Below, one piece after another: positions 19,350 through 26,608 of a stretch of DNA of 64,000 bases. Each line of letters begins with the position of its first letter. The first letter of the stretch is position 1. The translations under genes were made by a program, and so were the position numbers. The notes below the pieces were generated by a model. The model saw only the letters and a list, made by a program, of their open reading frames with translations, did no database searches and had not been told where the DNA came from. The stretch is from Microbacterium sp. 3J1 (lineage in GTDB: Bacteria; Actinomycetota; Actinomycetes; Actinomycetales; Microbacteriaceae), in assembly GCF_001049495.1 (NCBI RefSeq), contig NZ_CDWI01000004.1:62001-126000 (forward strand), read 5' to 3'.

Positions 19350-19365
19350 ATGGAAACGCTTCCAT
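19350..19365. promoter_or_regulatory. Second LacI-family operator between malE and yajQ
   Basis: ATGGAAACGCTTCCAT is a near-perfect palindrome around a CG centre, typical of LacI-family sites. It lies ~55 bp upstream of the malE -35 box and 38 bp upstream of yajQ, so it could act as an auxiliary site for DNA looping. Confidence 0.6.
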
Positions 19366-19402
19366 AGAGGCGTGAAAACCGCGGTGTCGATACACTTCAG
19401 GT

Positions 19403-19891
19403 ATGGCTGACAGTTCCTTTGACATCGTCTCGAAAGTGGATCACCAGGAGGCCGAGAACGCCCTGAACCAGGCACGCAAGGAGATCGAGCAGCGCTACGA
19501 CTTCAAGGGTGCCGGCGCCTCCATCGCCTGGAGCGGCGAGCAGATCCTGATCATCGCCGGCACCGAGGAGCGCGCCAAGGCGGTGCTCGACGTCTTCCAG
19601 TCGAAGCTCATCAAGCGCGGCATCTCGCTCAAGAGCCTCGAATCCGGCGAGCCGTTCGCGAGCGGCAAGGAGTTCCGCATCGTCTCGACGCTCAAGGACG
19701 GCATCTCCTCTGAGAACGCGAAGAAGATCGGCAAGATCATCCGCGACGAGGGCCCCAAGGGCGTGAAGAGCCAGATCCAGGGCGACGAGCTGCGCGTGCA
19801 GTCCAAGAGCCGCGACGACCTCCAGGCGGTCATCGCGCTGCTCAAGGGCTCCGACCTCGACATCGCCCTGCAGTTCATCAACTACCGGTAA
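19403..19891 (+). CDS. yajQ: YajQ-family nucleotide-binding protein, 3' end supplied by the integrated element
   Basis: A 162-residue protein of the UPF0234/YajQ family, two ferredoxin-like domains that bind c-di-GMP or nucleic acid in studied members. It starts [23 protein letters not shown] and ends [10 protein letters not shown]. The last five codons coincide with the left attachment repeat. Beyond the repeat the sequence is GGTAA, so the Arg codon becomes CGG and the stop TAA. At the right attachment site the ancestral end reads CGCTGA, giving the same protein. The gene is therefore intact, but its native terminator is now 16.6 kb away. Confidence 0.95.
   Translation: MADSSFDIVSKVDHQEAENALNQARKEIEQRYDFKGAGASIAWSGEQILIIAGTEERAKAVLDVFQSKLIKRGISLKSLESGEPFASGKEFRIVSTLKDGISSENAKKIGKIIRDEGPKGVKSQIQGDELRVQSKSRDDLQAVIALLKGSDLDIALQFINYR
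19873..19887. other. attL core repeat
   Basis: GTTCATCAACTACCG is identical to 36479-36493. Here it encodes the last residues of YajQ (FINYR). The sequences flanking the two copies differ on both sides, so 15 bp is the maximum repeat. Confidence 0.92.
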
Positions 19892-19916
19892 GCCATCGCT
19901 CTGACCTGGGGTTTAC

Positions 19917-20150
19917 GTGCCCGAGTCCGCGCCCAGTCCGCAACGCGATCTAGAACAGCTCGTCCGTCGCGTGGTTCGCGAGGAGCTGCAAGCCCTCGTG
20001 AGCCCGCGAGCGGTGCAGCCGGTCGGTGGCGAAGACGCGATTGAGAGCACCCTCGAGTTTCTCGAGCGCATCGACCCGCTGGGCACGTTGACACAAGAAG
20101 AGGCGCGCGGCCTGCTCCTCGTCCGCTTCCCCCACCTGTTCCTCAGATAG
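19917..20150 (+). CDS. Small acidic protein next to attL
   Basis: A 77-residue frame with a GTG start, 25 nt beyond the yajQ stop and overlapping the convergent integrase gene by 8 nt. The sequence looks protein-like: a basic helical N-terminal part (RDLEQLVRRVVREELQALV) and a C-terminal part ending RIDPLGTLTQEEARGLLLVRFPHLFLR. A GGGG stretch lies at -13. I do not recognise the family. It may be a real att-proximal gene, or chance. Confidence 0.5.
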   Translation: MPESAPSPQRDLEQLVRRVVREELQALVSPRAVQPVGGEDAIESTLEFLERIDPLGTLTQEEARGLLLVRFPHLFLR

Positions 20151-21273
20151 CGATGACTTGTGCCATGAAGGCGGTCGTCGCCGCCCGAGTCTTGTCCTCC
20201 GCGGACGGCCACAGGTGGCTGTAAGTGTTCAGCGTGATCGACGGCTGAGAGTGTCCGAGCGCGCGCTGTACAGTCACCACATCGCACCCGGACGCGATCA
20301 AGTTCGACGCGAAGGTATGGCGCAGCGTGTGGATCGTCACGTCACTGCTCAACCCCGCCAGGCTACGGATGCGGCGCCACTCCTCACCGGCACTGTTCCG
20401 GTTGAACAGATGCCCCATCGGCGTGCGGAAGAGGAATTCCTGCTTTACAGAAAAGCTCAACATGTCGATGAGCTCGACCGGCACGAATACGTCGCGCTCC
20501 GACCCGGCCTTCGGCGGCACGATCGTCGTCGTCGGGATCGACGTACCCTGAACCTGCCTACGCACTGAGATCGTCCCCGCGGCTCGGTCGATGTCGCCGC
20601 CCTGCAGGCCCGCGGCCTCACCAAGTCGAAGGCCGGCGAACACGCAGGCCGCGACGAACGGTCGGAACTCCCCCGCGACCTCGAGCGCCGCGTTCACCTG
20701 ATCGGCGGTCAGGATCTTGACCGCAAGTTCCTTCTTCCGCAGGCGGGGCGTCTTCACCCGGCTCGCGGGGTTGCGCGCGATCACCTGGTTATCGACAGCC
20801 GCCCGGAACGCCATCTGCACGTAGTTCAAGCGCGTGCGGATAGTCGAGGCGGCGAGCCCGCGCTCAGACTCCTTCGTTACCCACGTCTGCACATCGGCGT
20901 TCTTCACGTCGCGGATCGCCTTTGATCGCCACGGCACCGACTCCACCGCGGTCGTCGCCGCCGTCGCGGTTCCCTCAGCCCAGACTTGCATGCTCATCCA
21001 GCGGGAGACCCACTCATCCCACGTTGCGCGACCCGCGCTCGGGTCAGCCCACTGCCCCGTGACAAGGCCCGCCGTCTGCTCGTCTAGCCAGCGCTGGGCC
21101 GCGCGCTTCGTCTTCTCGTGCTTCGTGTGCTCCTTGCCGGCGTGGTCTCGATAGCGAGCGCGCCAGATCTCCAAGACCGGCTCAGTCTTCCGCTGGCCCT
21201 TCTCGTTGAGCACGAAGTGCCCATCGGGGCCGAGGACGGGGCGGCGAGGGTGCCCGATCGACTTACTTGCCAT
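20143..21273 (-). CDS. int: Tyrosine-type site-specific integrase
   Basis: Catalyses integration of the element at the yajQ end. The 376 residues comprise an N-terminal arm-binding region (~15-75), a SAM-like core-binding domain (~85-170) and the catalytic domain. Catalytic residues visible are Arg216 (AGLRLGE), Lys255, His315 and Arg318 (HTLRH), His341 (LGHSQ) and the nucleophile Tyr351 (NTYSHL). The stop lies 270 bp from attL, the standard position for such elements. It overlaps the upstream XRE gene by 11 nt, so both are probably co-transcribed from the control region. Confidence 0.97.
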   Translation of the reverse strand: MASKSIGHPRRPVLGPDGHFVLNEKGQRKTEPVLEIWRARYRDHAGKEHTKHEKTKRAAQRWLDEQTAGLVTGQWADPSAGRATWDEWVSRWMSMQVWAEGTATAATTAVESVPWRSKAIRDVKNADVQTWVTKESERGLAASTIRTRLNYVQMAFRAAVDNQVIARNPASRVKTPRLRKKELAVKILTADQVNAALEVAGEFRPFVAACVFAGLRLGEAAGLQGGDIDRAAGTISVRRQVQGTSIPTTTIVPPKAGSERDVFVPVELIDMLSFSVKQEFLFRTPMGHLFNRNSAGEEWRRIRSLAGLSSDVTIHTLRHTFASNLIASGCDVVTVQRALGHSQPSITLNTYSHLWPSAEDKTRAATTAFMAQVIAI

Positions 21274-21814
21274 CCGCGGCCTCTCGAAGCTCCGCTAGGC
21301 GAGTGAAGTCCGTCCAGACGAGCGCCTCAGGCGCATCTCGCGTCCAATCTCCCGCGACCTCGGCCGCCCACGTCGCAACCACCGACGCGGGGAACTCGTA
21401 GCCGGCGAGCGCCTCGCGAGCCTCCTGGGCAGCTGCGTCGTCGTAGCGTGAGAGCCGCGACCGGAACTCTGCAGACCAGTGCAGCAGCTCCGTGTAGTCA
21501 GCGAGATCCCCCGCCACGCGCATCATCGAAGACACGAGGTTGCCGCGGATCTTGTCGGCCATCCTGAGCGACTCTTCGAGATCGGTACCGCGAGTCATTT
21601 CGTCGACGGAGCTCCCGAGTATCTCCGCAAGTACGCGCGCTTCTCCGAGCCGGATCGGTCGATCGCCCTTCTCGGTCCGACTAACGGTCATCTGCGAGTA
21701 GGTCTCGAAGCCTCGAGCGATCATCTGACGCGCGAGTTCGCTCTGACTCATGCCGGCCCCATCACGGAGCTCCACCATCTTCCGCGCGAAGTTCGCCTCA
21801 TCGTCTCTTTCCAT
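21263..21814 (-). CDS. XRE-family repressor-like regulator of the element
   Basis: A 183-residue protein with an N-terminal HTH (about residues 10-62: FARKMVELRDGAGMSQSELARQMIARGFETYSQMTVSRTEKGDRPIRLGEARVLAEIL) and a helical C-terminal half rich in Trp and Ala that may dimerise or bind a ligand. Its position, between integrase and divergent early genes, is that of a CI- or Stl-like master repressor. The start is ambiguous between ATG at 21812-21814 and one three codons upstream. Confidence 0.88.
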   Translation of the reverse strand: MERDDEANFARKMVELRDGAGMSQSELARQMIARGFETYSQMTVSRTEKGDRPIRLGEARVLAEILGSSVDEMTRGTDLEESLRMADKIRGNLVSSMMRVAGDLADYTELLHWSAEFRSRLSRYDDAAAQEAREALAGYEFPASVVATWAAEVAGDWTRDAPEALVWTDFTRLAELREAADGK

Positions 21815-21823
21815 AAGCAACAT

Positions 21824-21905
21824 GTTCCCACAATTTAGTGGGTAGTTGCACGTTGCTGTGGAATGCGTTATCGTGGTGGCATCCACAGAATAGATGGGAG
21901 AGCAA
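21824..21905. promoter_or_regulatory. Divergent control region with operator-like repeats
   Basis: Plus-strand promoter: TTGCAC (21846-21851), 17-nt spacer, TATCGT (21869-21874). Two inverted repeats flank it: CCCAC-N6-GTGGG (21828-21843) and CTGTGGAATGC with GCATCCACAG (21855-21889, one bulge). These are likely binding sites for the XRE repressor. The start of the plus-strand HTH gene follows a GGGAG ribosome-binding site. Confidence 0.6.
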
Positions 21906-22115
21906 ATGACTACGATCGCGGATCAGCCGTCGACAATGACGAAGCTGCTTTTCGTCGACGCGGCTGCAGAGCGGCTAGGGCGTACCCCTTCCCAGCTCCG
22001 CTGGATGATCCACAGCGGAACAGCGCCGAAGCACGCGAAGATCGCCGGCCGGATTGTCTTTCGCCAGTCGGACATCGATCAGTACATCGAAGACGCGTTT
22101 GCGGAGGCGGGATGA
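21906..22115 (+). CDS. Helix-turn-helix excisionase/MerR-like protein
   Basis: A 69-residue protein with a winged HTH of the excisionase type: LLFVDAAAERLGRTPSQLRWMIHSGTAPKHAKIAGRIVFRQSDIDQYIEDAF, about residues 14-65. The RIVFRQSDIDQYI wing is characteristic of HTH_17/Xis folds. The ATG at 21906 is chosen over an in-frame ATG 12 nt upstream because GGGAG then lies at the right distance. It is the first early gene, so it could be Xis or a Cro-like activator. It overlaps the next gene by 4 nt. Confidence 0.8.
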   Translation: MTTIADQPSTMTKLLFVDAAAERLGRTPSQLRWMIHSGTAPKHAKIAGRIVFRQSDIDQYIEDAFAEAG

Positions 22116-22393
22116 GCTCACCGACCCCCAGTGGCGCTGATCAATCGCGCGACTACTACTCCCTGACCTATCAGGACCCGACGGGGGAAGCGGCAATCCG
22201 TAACCTCATGGGCCGGTCTGTGCAGGTCACTTGGGAGAACGGAGCCAGCGTCCATCTCGACGTCGACACAATCCGCCCGTTGTTGGCGAAGCTCAACTTC
22301 CGGATGTCCCGCAGGGGTCACATCTGGGGAACCAAGAAAAGTGCCCCCGACCTGAGCGGCAACTCAGTCGAGGGCGAAGTCATCAGAAAGTGA
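22112..22393 (+). CDS. Hypothetical early protein
   Basis: A 93-residue protein starting MSSPTPSGADQSRDYYSLTYQDPTGE and ending SGNSVEGEVIRK. It has a WENGASVHLDVDTIRPLLAKL stretch predicted as mixed strand and helix and a basic RMSRRGHIWGTKK patch. The ATGA overlap with the HTH gene shows it belongs to the early operon. I do not recognise the family. Confidence 0.7.
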   Translation: MSSPTPSGADQSRDYYSLTYQDPTGEAAIRNLMGRSVQVTWENGASVHLDVDTIRPLLAKLNFRMSRRGHIWGTKKSAPDLSGNSVEGEVIRK

Positions 22394-22401
22394 GATCCGA
22401 A

Positions 22402-22896
22402 ATGACCGTTGTACCGATGGTATCCGAACCGTCTGACGCCCGCACCACATTGTTGGATTCCGGGGTGGAGAGTACCGAGGCAACTCCACCCCACACCCGC
22501 CTCGACGACGGCTGGGACGAATATGCCGCGGCGTACCTCGCCGCACACCCGGAGATCTCCGCGGTGATCCCGTCCTGGGCCGATGAGGTCGACTTCTCGG
22601 AGATCGAGGGCGAGCTCGACGGAACGATCTTCTCATTCAGAAAAGAGATCGGCGACGTCGAGCTGTACGGCGTCGGAAAGGTGCGGCGAGACGGAACACT
22701 GCACCTCGAGGACGGGGGCACGCCCAACGTGTATCTTCCCACCGAGATCGCATGCCAGAAGGTCGACGACATCTCCCAGTCGATGCTCGACCTCGCCCGG
22801 GATCTCATCTCCGCGGCATCGTTGTTGCGAACCGAACCGAAGTTGCTACGTCGTCCTGCCGAAGTGGACGCTGAGCTCCAGAGGCTGGACATCTGA
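22402..22896 (+). CDS. Hypothetical early protein
   Basis: A 164-residue acidic protein, with the ATG at 22402 preceded by GAAAGTGAGATC. Notable segments are DDGWDEYAAAYLAAHPEIS and a predicted beta-rich middle (IFSFRKEIGDVELYGVGKVRRDGTLHLEDGG). It looks like a small phage early protein; no catalytic motif seen. It overlaps the next gene by one base in the same operon. Confidence 0.7.
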   Translation: MTVVPMVSEPSDARTTLLDSGVESTEATPPHTRLDDGWDEYAAAYLAAHPEISAVIPSWADEVDFSEIEGELDGTIFSFRKEIGDVELYGVGKVRRDGTLHLEDGGTPNVYLPTEIACQKVDDISQSMLDLARDLISAASLLRTEPKLLRRPAEVDAELQRLDI

Positions 22897-23219
22897 TGGC
22901 CTGCCGGTTCGGTTGGTGCGAGACGCCCGCCGATCTCCACGCCAGCGACACCAGTCATCACTCGCGCGAGTTGGGTTACGGAATGATGTTGACCGTCGAT
23001 CTGCAGGGCGAACCGATCTCCATGTGGATGCCCGACTGGGACGAGTGGTGGATCGACAAGCCGGAAGACGTCGACACCGAGTACGCGGGAGTCGCCGCGA
23101 TGTTGCGCGACTTGCCTGCCAATTACACGGCGTTCCGCACGGCACTCGTGAGCGATCCGCTGTTCGCCGATGAGGTCGCCGCGATGAAGGCCAAGGATGC
23201 TCGGGAGGCGTGCAAATGA
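22896..23219 (+). CDS. Hypothetical early protein with N-terminal Cys/His cluster
   Basis: A 107-residue protein opening MACRFGWCETPADLHASDTSHHSREL. Two Cys and two to three His in the first 25 residues could bind zinc. The middle, DWDEWWIDKPEDVDTEYAGVAAMLRDLP, is acidic and aromatic. It overlaps both neighbours by 1-4 nt, so it is translationally coupled. The N-terminal pattern recurs in actinophage proteins of unknown role. Confidence 0.7.
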   Translation: MACRFGWCETPADLHASDTSHHSRELGYGMMLTVDLQGEPISMWMPDWDEWWIDKPEDVDTEYAGVAAMLRDLPANYTAFRTALVSDPLFADEVAAMKAKDAREACK

Positions 23220-23638
23220 GCGCGTCGGAGGTCAGGCCGAATCCGGGCGAAGTGCGCGCATGGGCGAAGAAGAACGGCATCCGAGTCAGTGGGACGGGGA
23301 ACATCTCTCGGCACCTTCGTGAGAGCTACCTCGAAGCGAACCCGGACGTCGAGCTGCAGGCCCGCAATGCGCGCCCTGACCTCTTCGCCCTGGCCGACGA
23401 CATGGTGGAGGCAGAGATGGTCCGCACAGGGCGTCTGAGCTTTGAGGCATCCGTTGCTGCCCCAACAACAGTTGAGCCGCCGCGCGAAGAGCCGAGGTCT
23501 CTTGCTGAGTGGCTGAGGCTGCGCGACGAGCTCGCCGCCACGATCGCCGAACACGCGCCTCAGGGCGTCTCCGATTCCTTCCGAGAGGCCGCAGAGGCCC
23601 TCCTCGTCAAGGGATGGATGAGGAGCGCCGCAGCATGA
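23216..23638 (+). CDS. Protein with Lsr2-like DNA-binding domain
   Basis: A 140-residue protein. Residues 8-42 (PNPGEVRAWAKKNGIRVSGTGNISRHLRESYLEAN) match the C-terminal DNA-binding domain of the nucleoid protein Lsr2, with the RAWA and RVSGTGNI positions. The Lsr2 oligomerisation domain is missing, and the rest is an unrelated acidic helical part. Phages and satellites carry such Lsr2-like proteins, possibly to antagonise host xenogeneic silencing. The ATG overlaps the upstream stop. Confidence 0.75.
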   Translation: MSASEVRPNPGEVRAWAKKNGIRVSGTGNISRHLRESYLEANPDVELQARNARPDLFALADDMVEAEMVRTGRLSFEASVAAPTTVEPPREEPRSLAEWLRLRDELAATIAEHAPQGVSDSFREAAEALLVKGWMRSAAA

Positions 23639-23661
23639 CCGAGAACAACGAAGCATGAGCC

Positions 23662-23693
23662 AAGAGGGCGTCCACCACGGTGGGCGTCCTCTT
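23662..23693 (+). terminator. Hairpin before the replication initiator gene
   Basis: AAGAGGGCGTCCACC and GGTGGGCGTCCTCTT form a 15-bp stem including two G-U pairs. It lies 28 nt before the initiator start and probably ends or attenuates early transcription. No T-run follows. Confidence 0.55.
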
Positions 23694-23720
23694 CCAATTG
23701 AAGACAGAAAGGAGGTGAAC

Positions 23721-24587
23721 ATGGCCTCAACCGATGGATTCGTCAGACTGCCGAACTGGCTGATCGACGACAGTGACCTGAGTTGGAACGAGTTGGCCGT
23801 GTACATCGTCCTATTACGATTCCGAGACCCGAAGACGGGTGAATGCTTCCCCGGCATGACGACGATCGCCGACCGCGCCCGAATCAGCCGCAAGACAGTG
23901 GAACGCGTAATCCCGAAGCTCGAGGCACGTCAGATGATTCGGGTCAAGCGGCGCAGCACCCTCACGGTGAACACACCGAACGTGTACACCGTGGCTCTCG
24001 CGGATGAGACCCCGAAATTCATCTGGGAGAAGAGTGCTCGTGGTCGACGGGTGCCCAAGCATCCGAGGAAGAAACCCACAGACACAGAGTCTGTGGGTGC
24101 GGATGCCCCCGGGGAACCCACAGACACAGAGTCTGTGCCCACAGACACAGAGTCGCCACCCCCACAGACACAGAGTCGCCCTAACAAGATCCAAGTGAAG
24201 AAGATCCATCAACAAGCTTTAACACCCACTTTCTCCGAAAGCGGGTCCGAGGATTTCTCATTCGATGGGCCAGGGGCCGACAGGGCTACTGAGAGACAGG
24301 TTGCCTACCTGAAGGATCTCGCGATCCACCTCGGCTACGAGACCGGCGGCGGTGTACCCAACGATCTGCAACTGCAGCGTTGGCGGAAACTCAGCCGGGA
24401 AGAAGCAGACACTCAGATCCGCGGGTACCTCAAGGCTCTCGGCAAACCGGACGAGATCTACTACCCGCAGGCAGGCGACCCTGAGTTCGCGGCACTCAGC
24501 GACGCGGGCAAAGAGTTCGCCGAATCGGCAGGCGACCCAGCCAGCGTCTGGGAGTACGGATTCAAGCTCAAGGAGAACGGCATATGA
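23721..24587 (+). CDS. Replication initiator with helix-turn-helix, lambda-O-like layout
   Basis: A 288-residue protein. Residues ~1-95 form an HTH_36-type winged helix (NELAVYIVLLRFRDPKTGECFPGMTTIADRARISRKTVERVIPKLEARQMI). A disordered linker (~115-160) is encoded by the four iterons and repeats PTDTES. The C-terminal domain (~180-288) has ATERQVAYLKDLAIHLGY and could recruit a helicase or its loader. The ATG at 23721 is chosen for its near-perfect AGAAAGGAGGTGAAC ribosome-binding site; an in-frame start at 23655 would translate through the hairpin. N-terminal DNA-binding domain, origin repeats in mid-gene and a separate C-terminal domain is the layout of lambda O. Confidence 0.85.
   Translation: MASTDGFVRLPNWLIDDSDLSWNELAVYIVLLRFRDPKTGECFPGMTTIADRARISRKTVERVIPKLEARQMIRVKRRSTLTVNTPNVYTVALADETPKFIWEKSARGRRVPKHPRKKPTDTESVGADAPGEPTDTESVPTDTESPPPQTQSRPNKIQVKKIHQQALTPTFSESGSEDFSFDGPGADRATERQVAYLKDLAIHLGYETGGGVPNDLQLQRWRKLSREEADTQIRGYLKALGKPDEIYYPQAGDPEFAALSDAGKEFAESAGDPASVWEYGFKLKENGI
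24075..24240. other. Candidate replication origin: four iterons plus AT-rich tract
   Basis: The 17-bp core CCCACAGACACAGAGTC occurs at 24075-24091, 24117-24133, 24138-24154 and 24161-24177, all direct. Spacings are 42, 21 and 23 bp, close to whole helical turns. The first copy extends into an 8-bp-arm palindrome (24075-24097) and the second nearly does. The following 60 bp (24181-24240) are 60% A+T by count, far above the surroundings, and fit a duplex-unwinding element. Function is inferred. Confidence 0.75.
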
Positions 24588-24742
24588 GCGCACCCAAACC
24601 CGCCAACTTCAGAGCTCTCGCCAACGCATGGGACTCACCGATCGCGTTCGCCACCGAGTTAGCCAAGTACTACTCGCAACTCACTGAGGCCGGATACATC
24701 ATGCCGGCGCCCGACATCACCAGCGAAAGGAAAGACTCTTAG
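24584..24742 (+). CDS. Small protein after the initiator
   Basis: A 52-residue frame starting MSAPKPANFRALANAWDSPIAFATELAKYYSQLTEAG. The ATG overlaps the initiator stop by 4 nt, with GGAGAACGG upstream. It is mostly predicted helix. Its position right after an initiator could suggest a helicase-loader-like partner (lambda P position), but it is far too short for that family. Unknown. Confidence 0.6.
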   Translation: MSAPKPANFRALANAWDSPIAFATELAKYYSQLTEAGYIMPAPDITSERKDS

Positions 24743-25305
24743 CGCCCGAAGAGGGCCATGAAACGGTTATAGGCCTCGGGGTCCTGCGCAAGTTCTGCCA
24801 TCACCTGTTGGTGCTTCAAGTTCGCGACCTGCACCTCGTCTGTCGATGATGCACGAGAAGCGATCAGATGAGCGACGAGATCAGTAAGGGGCTCACCAAT
24901 CGCACGACGGAAGTTGAACCCGAGCAGCTGCATGACGTTCACCGTCTCGACGGAAAGGATCGGCTTCAGCAGGTCGAGGTTCTCGAGCACCTTCTCGCCC
25001 TGCGGCCCGGCACCCTGCGCGACCTTCTCAACGAGAGGGAACACAGTGTCGGCGATGTACTTCACATCACCGCTGTTCAACCGCTGAGCCACAAGTTCCG
25101 ACTGGTACGCCTGCGCGATTCGGGTCATCTCGTTCTTGTCCGCGACGAGCTCGGACACAAGCTGCTCCAACCCAGCGATCGCGTCGTCCTTGCGCCCCGA
25201 TGCGAGCAAGCCACGCACTTTATCGGTGACGAGCGAGGCACTGTTCCTAGCTGCGGCCTCGGTTAGCCGTACGCCCAACTCGATGATCTGCGGATCAATA
25301 TCCAT
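24739..25305 (-). CDS. Lone antisense-oriented helical protein (moron-like)
   Basis: A 188-residue, largely helical protein starting MDIDPQIIELGVRLTEAAARNSASLVTDKVRGLLASGR and ending AYNRFMALFGR. It is on the minus strand inside a plus-strand block, overlapping the preceding gene by 4 nt. Genes placed this way in prophages are often lysogenically expressed morons (immunity or defence). No membrane segment or known motif was recognised. The start at 25303-25305 is the first sensible ATG; no good ribosome-binding site is visible, so it may be leaderless. Confidence 0.75.
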   Translation of the reverse strand: MDIDPQIIELGVRLTEAAARNSASLVTDKVRGLLASGRKDDAIAGLEQLVSELVADKNEMTRIAQAYQSELVAQRLNSGDVKYIADTVFPLVEKVAQGAGPQGEKVLENLDLLKPILSVETVNVMQLLGFNFRRAIGEPLTDLVAHLIASRASSTDEVQVANLKHQQVMAELAQDPEAYNRFMALFGR

Positions 25306-25319
25306 GAGAGGAGTAAAGC

Positions 25320-25706
25320 ATGAGCCGACGACTCGAGAACGCATTGGTTCTCACCGGCGGAGACGCCCTGTTGCTCTATCAAGCGGCTCATCTTCGTGAG
25401 CTGAGAGTGAAGGCACGCGGTCGCTCAGAACGGCTATACGAACTGCTCACCGACATCACCAAGACTGCCTTAAGCCACAGCGATTCCGTCGACGGAAAAG
25501 TCCCGAGGGAAACGACGGAAAGAGACGAGAGTCAAGACATGGAAATCGTGAACGTCGGACAGCTCGCACGCCGAGCAGGAGTCACGCCGCGCACGATCCG
25601 CAATCACATCCTTCTCGGTCTCATCAAGGCCGAGAAGGCGAACCGCACCTGGCTCATCAGCGCTCAGGACGCGGATCAGTACATCAGTGGCCGTCAAGCG
25701 GCCTGA
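25320..25706 (+). CDS. HTH protein (excisionase/MerR fold) with helical N-terminal extension
   Basis: A 128-residue protein. Residues 1-72 are a charged helical region; residues ~75-125 form a winged HTH (NVGQLARRAGVTPRTIRNHILLGLIKAEKANRTWLISAQDADQYISG). GAGAGGAGTAAAGC before the ATG is a strong ribosome-binding site. This is the second Xis-like HTH in the element. It could regulate late genes or act in excision. Confidence 0.75.
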   Translation: MSRRLENALVLTGGDALLLYQAAHLRELRVKARGRSERLYELLTDITKTALSHSDSVDGKVPRETTERDESQDMEIVNVGQLARRAGVTPRTIRNHILLGLIKAEKANRTWLISAQDADQYISGRQAA

Positions 25707-25721
25707 CGGACGGGAGAACCA

Positions 25722-26015
25722 GTGTCCATGAACGAAACCACACTCAACGGCCACATCAACGAGATCCGAGCCGCGGCAAAGCGGATCACCACCACGTGGG
25801 AAGCAGCTACCCGCGTCACACGGATCAACGAGGCACTCGACGACTCTGTGCGCACGGAGCTCGTCGACCTCTTCACCGCGAAGGCCACTGCAGCGCTGGA
25901 AGGTCGCCGTGACTCGGAGGTCACAGCGATCGACTCAGCCGGCATCGACGATGAGAGCGCAGCACGCTTCCACGCCGACCTGAACCGCACCGACATCTAC
26001 ACCCTGAACAAGTAG
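25722..26015 (+). CDS. Hypothetical small helical protein
   Basis: A 97-residue protein using a GTG start (or ATG two codons later) behind GGGAGAACC. It is acidic and mainly helical (NGHINEIRAAAKRITTTWEAATRVTRINEALDDSVRTELVDLF). It lies 15 nt after the HTH gene and 8 nt before the next gene, so is probably co-transcribed. Family not recognised. Confidence 0.7.
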   Translation: MSMNETTLNGHINEIRAAAKRITTTWEAATRVTRINEALDDSVRTELVDLFTAKATAALEGRRDSEVTAIDSAGIDDESAARFHADLNRTDIYTLNK

Positions 26016-26023
26016 GAGACACC

Positions 26024-26608
26024 ATGTCCATCGAATTCCGCGACAGCGGCGCAGTCACCATCCACGAAAACGACAGCGCTGAGCTCGTCGAAGTGGCAAC
26101 CAGGATCAAAGCCCTGCGCGACACAGCCAAGCAGTCCAGCCAGTACCACGGACGGGAACTGGACGCGATCAGCCGAGACCCCAACCTCAGCGACCAGGGC
26201 AAGAAGGAACGCACCGCCGACCTCGAAGCCCACCACAAGACCCAGCGTCACGCAGCCATGGCGCAGGAGAAGCAGATCATCAACGACAAGATCACCACAC
26301 TCGAGCGCCGACTCGACGGGTTCGTCGGATACAGCAGCGAGAACGTGATGGCCTTCCGCGACGCGCAGGACCGAGCCGAGAGCATCGAGGACGCCGACAA
26401 GGCCGCAACCGTCATGGCTCGCGCACTGCGCACCAACGACACCACACTCGCGCACGCGATCTACCGCCGAGCAGTCAACAACGGATGGGCCGAAGCCAGC
26501 CGCGCATTCGCCGCACAGAATCCGACAGTCGCAGCCCTCGTCAAGGACGTTCGCACGCTCGAGAAGCTGCGCGACGCAGGCTTCAACCGAGCCGTCGCGT
26601 ACATGTGA
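26024..26608 (+). CDS. Hypothetical coiled-coil protein
   Basis: A 194-residue, highly charged protein behind a TAGGAGACACC ribosome-binding site. Residues ~75-110 (AMAQEKQIINDKITTLERRLDGF) form a short coiled coil. The C-terminal half is Ala/Arg-rich helix (AIYRRAVNNGWAEASRAFAAQNPTVAALVKDVRTLEK). Helical proteins like this occur among phage scaffold and tail accessory genes, but I cannot assign one. It is the last gene before the non-coding gap and the tail block. Confidence 0.72.
   Translation: MSIEFRDSGAVTIHENDSAELVEVATRIKALRDTAKQSSQYHGRELDAISRDPNLSDQGKKERTADLEAHHKTQRHAAMAQEKQIINDKITTLERRLDGFVGYSSENVMAFRDAQDRAESIEDADKAATVMARALRTNDTTLAHAIYRRAVNNGWAEASRAFAAQNPTVAALVKDVRTLEKLRDAGFNRAVAYM

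Noticed and set aside
24075-24177. CRISPR-like short repeats
   Set aside because: Only four units, spacings of 42/21/23 bp with no unique spacers of constant length, inside a coding region and with no cas genes. They fit iterons.
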